A stretch of 64,000 bases of DNA from Ornithinimicrobium cerasi (GTDB lineage: Bacteria; Actinomycetota; Actinomycetes; Actinomycetales; Dermatophilaceae). The stretch lies in the NCBI RefSeq assembly GCF_003702705.1, contig NZ_QZMN01000003.1:62001-126000 (forward strand), in the 5' to 3' direction. Under the pieces are notes generated by a model, which saw only the letters and a list, made by a program, of their open reading frames with translations, searched no databases and was not told the DNA's origin. The translations under genes were made by a program, and so were the position numbers. Below are positions 63,198 to 64,000 of this stretch, piece by piece; within the stretch, counting starts at the first letter, position 1; each line of letters begins with the position of its first letter.

Positions 63198-63675
63198 TCC
63201 ATGAGTTCCTTCCCTCGACGATGGTGACCGCCTCGTGCTCCACCGGGAAGGTGACCGACGAGGCGATGAAGCACGCCTCTCCCGCCTCCTGGTGGAGCTG
63301 CACCATCAGGTCCACGTGCGTCGGGTCGGCCACCGTGACCCGGGGGCGGAGCAGGACGCGGGTGAAGCGTCCGCCGATCCCCTCCTGCTCCATCCAGCCC
63401 AGCGGCTCGTCCTCGTAGGCCGTGACCACGACGCCGTGCGTCACGGCGACGTGCAGCAGTGACAGCAGGTGGCACTCGCTGAGGGCGGCGAGCAGCAGCA
63501 CCTCCGGGTTCCAGCGCGTCGGGTCGCCGCGGAAGGCGCGGTCCGCCGACAGCTCGAGGTCCGGTCGGCCGTCGCTACGCGCCACGACGTCCCGCGAGTA
63601 CGCGCGGTACCCGGAGGTCCCGCTCCCTCTGCTGCCCGTCCAGGTGAGGGAGAGCGCGTACTGGTGCGTCGTCAT
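63187..63675 (-). CDS. OsmC family peroxiredoxin-like protein
   Basis: OsmC/Ohr-fold protein of 162 aa. The N-terminal peroxidatic cysteine is probably in LSECHLLSLLHVA (residue about 68), the second in GEACFIASSV. Such proteins reduce organic hydroperoxides. ATG 63675 follows CAGGGT by 6 nt on the minus strand. It is upstream of copB in the same direction with 21 bp between, so it may be partly co-expressed under copper or oxidative stress. Confidence 0.88.
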   Translation of the reverse strand: MTTHQYALSLTWTGSRGSGTSGYRAYSRDVVARSDGRPDLELSADRAFRGDPTRWNPEVLLLAALSECHLLSLLHVAVTHGVVVTAYEDEPLGWMEQEGIGGRFTRVLLRPRVTVADPTHVDLMVQLHQEAGEACFIASSVTFPVEHEAVTIVEGRNSWNTP

Positions 63676-63730
63676 ACCCCCACCCTGGCACTCACCCCGG
63701 TCCCGGGTCGCGCGTCCCGCCCGCGACGCC

Positions 63731-63736
63731 TACGGT
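63731..63736 (+). promoter_or_regulatory. -10 box of SRPBCC gene
   Basis: TACGGT ends 7 nt before ATG 63744; leaderless arrangement, divergent from osmC. Confidence 0.45.
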
Positions 63737-63743
63737 CGAGAGC

Positions 63744-64000
63744 ATGACCGAAGACAAGAGCATCACCGTCACCCGCACCATCGACGCGCCCTCAGCGGAG
63801 GTCTTCGACGTGCTGTCGCTGCCCGGCCGGCACGTCGAGCTCGACGGCTCCGGCTTCGTCCGCTCCGTCGACCACGGTGACCGGATCACCGCGACCGGCC
63901 AGGTGTTCACGATGAACATGACCGGCGACCACATGGGCGGGGACTACCAGACCGACAACCACGTCACGGGGTATGACGCGAACCGTCTCCTCGCGTGGCG
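63744..64000 (+). CDS. SRPBCC (START/Bet v1-like) family protein, N-terminal part
   Basis: First 85 residues of a ligand-binding helix-grip protein; the frame is open at the window end. It begins TEDKSITVTRTIDAPSAEVFDVLSLPGRH, the typical polyketide-cyclase/AHSA1-type strand and helix. ATG 63744 follows TACGGT by 7 nt. The ligand is unknown and the C-terminal half lies outside the window. Confidence 0.8.
   Translation, partial: MTEDKSITVTRTIDAPSAEVFDVLSLPGRHVELDGSGFVRSVDHGDRITATGQVFTMNMTGDHMGGDYQTDNHVTGYDANRLLAW

Overview
The window is chromosomal DNA from a very high-G+C actinobacterium (roughly 73% G+C by eye). Split LigD plus Ku, a ClpC with a ClgR-type box, bS22, DisA with a c-di-AMP riboswitch, Rex and a system II cytochrome c maturation operon all point there. 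Three FemX-type ligases and the overall gene set suggest the Intrasporangiaceae/Ornithinimicrobiaceae area, but the genus is a guess. No phage, insertion sequence, CRISPR array, tRNA or rRNA gene was seen. Coding density is high, with many 1-4 bp stop/start overlaps.

Layout. 1-1.3 kb: end of a TauE/SafE permease and a sirohydrochlorin chelatase. 1.35-4.2 kb: an NHEJ locus (separate LigD polymerase and ligase genes divergent from ku). 4.2-7.7 kb: a lipoprotein and clpC. 7.8-11.1 kb: three FemX-family aminoacyltransferases. 11.1-14.6 kb: mutY, disA and radA. 14.75-19.8 kb: a Cys-rich protein, ppx, a sugar-isomerase-like protein, proline dehydrogenase, proC and a GNAT. 19.9-22.2 kb: an HDAC-like deacetylase, a small HTH protein, bS22 and a glutaredoxin-like protein. 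22.3-29.9 kb: rex-hemA-hemC-hemD-hemB-marR, then hemL. 29.9-35.0 kb: a histidine phosphatase followed by resA-ccdA-resB-ccsA and a DUF4229 protein. 35.1-40.8 kb: menA, menE, menB and menC with small neighbours. 40.9-42.2 kb: amt behind GlnR-like boxes. 42.4-48.5 kb: two MarR regulators beside exporters, a cold-shock protein and DUF3027/DUF2530 proteins. 48.5-52.2 kb: gamma-glutamyltransferase, pdxH and an IdeR/DtxR regulator. 52.2-53.4 kb: a c-di-AMP riboswitch and NlpC/P60 hydrolase. 53.5-57 kb: two CNNM/CBS transporters and a fluoride-channel pair. 57-61 kb: an SbcD/SbcC-like pair. 61-64 kb: a CopB ATPase, an OsmC protein, a CsoR-like operator and a truncated SRPBCC gene.

How it fits together. 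The 22-41 kb block supplies respiratory cofactors: heme (with the NADH-sensing regulator Rex first), covalent heme attachment to cytochromes c, and menaquinone. DNA repair is also rich (NHEJ, MutY, RadA, DisA, SbcCD-like). DisA makes c-di-AMP, and the riboswitch at 52.4 kb would sense it to control a cell-wall hydrolase.

Most unusual signals. (1) The non-palindromic octamer GGCATACC, usually CGGCATACC, occurs about 30 times on the two strands where about 2 are expected from base composition. It is embedded in genes through codons that are rare here (ATA, TAT, GCA). (2) Two intergenic copies of a palindromic element share arms, a 30-nt loop length and a loop core. (3) An SbcC-like ATPase has no CxxC zinc hook. 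(4) Structured leaders precede rex-hem and a CNNM gene. (5) Fourteen genes have a TANNNT hexamer 6-7 nt before the start codon, implying widespread leaderless transcription.
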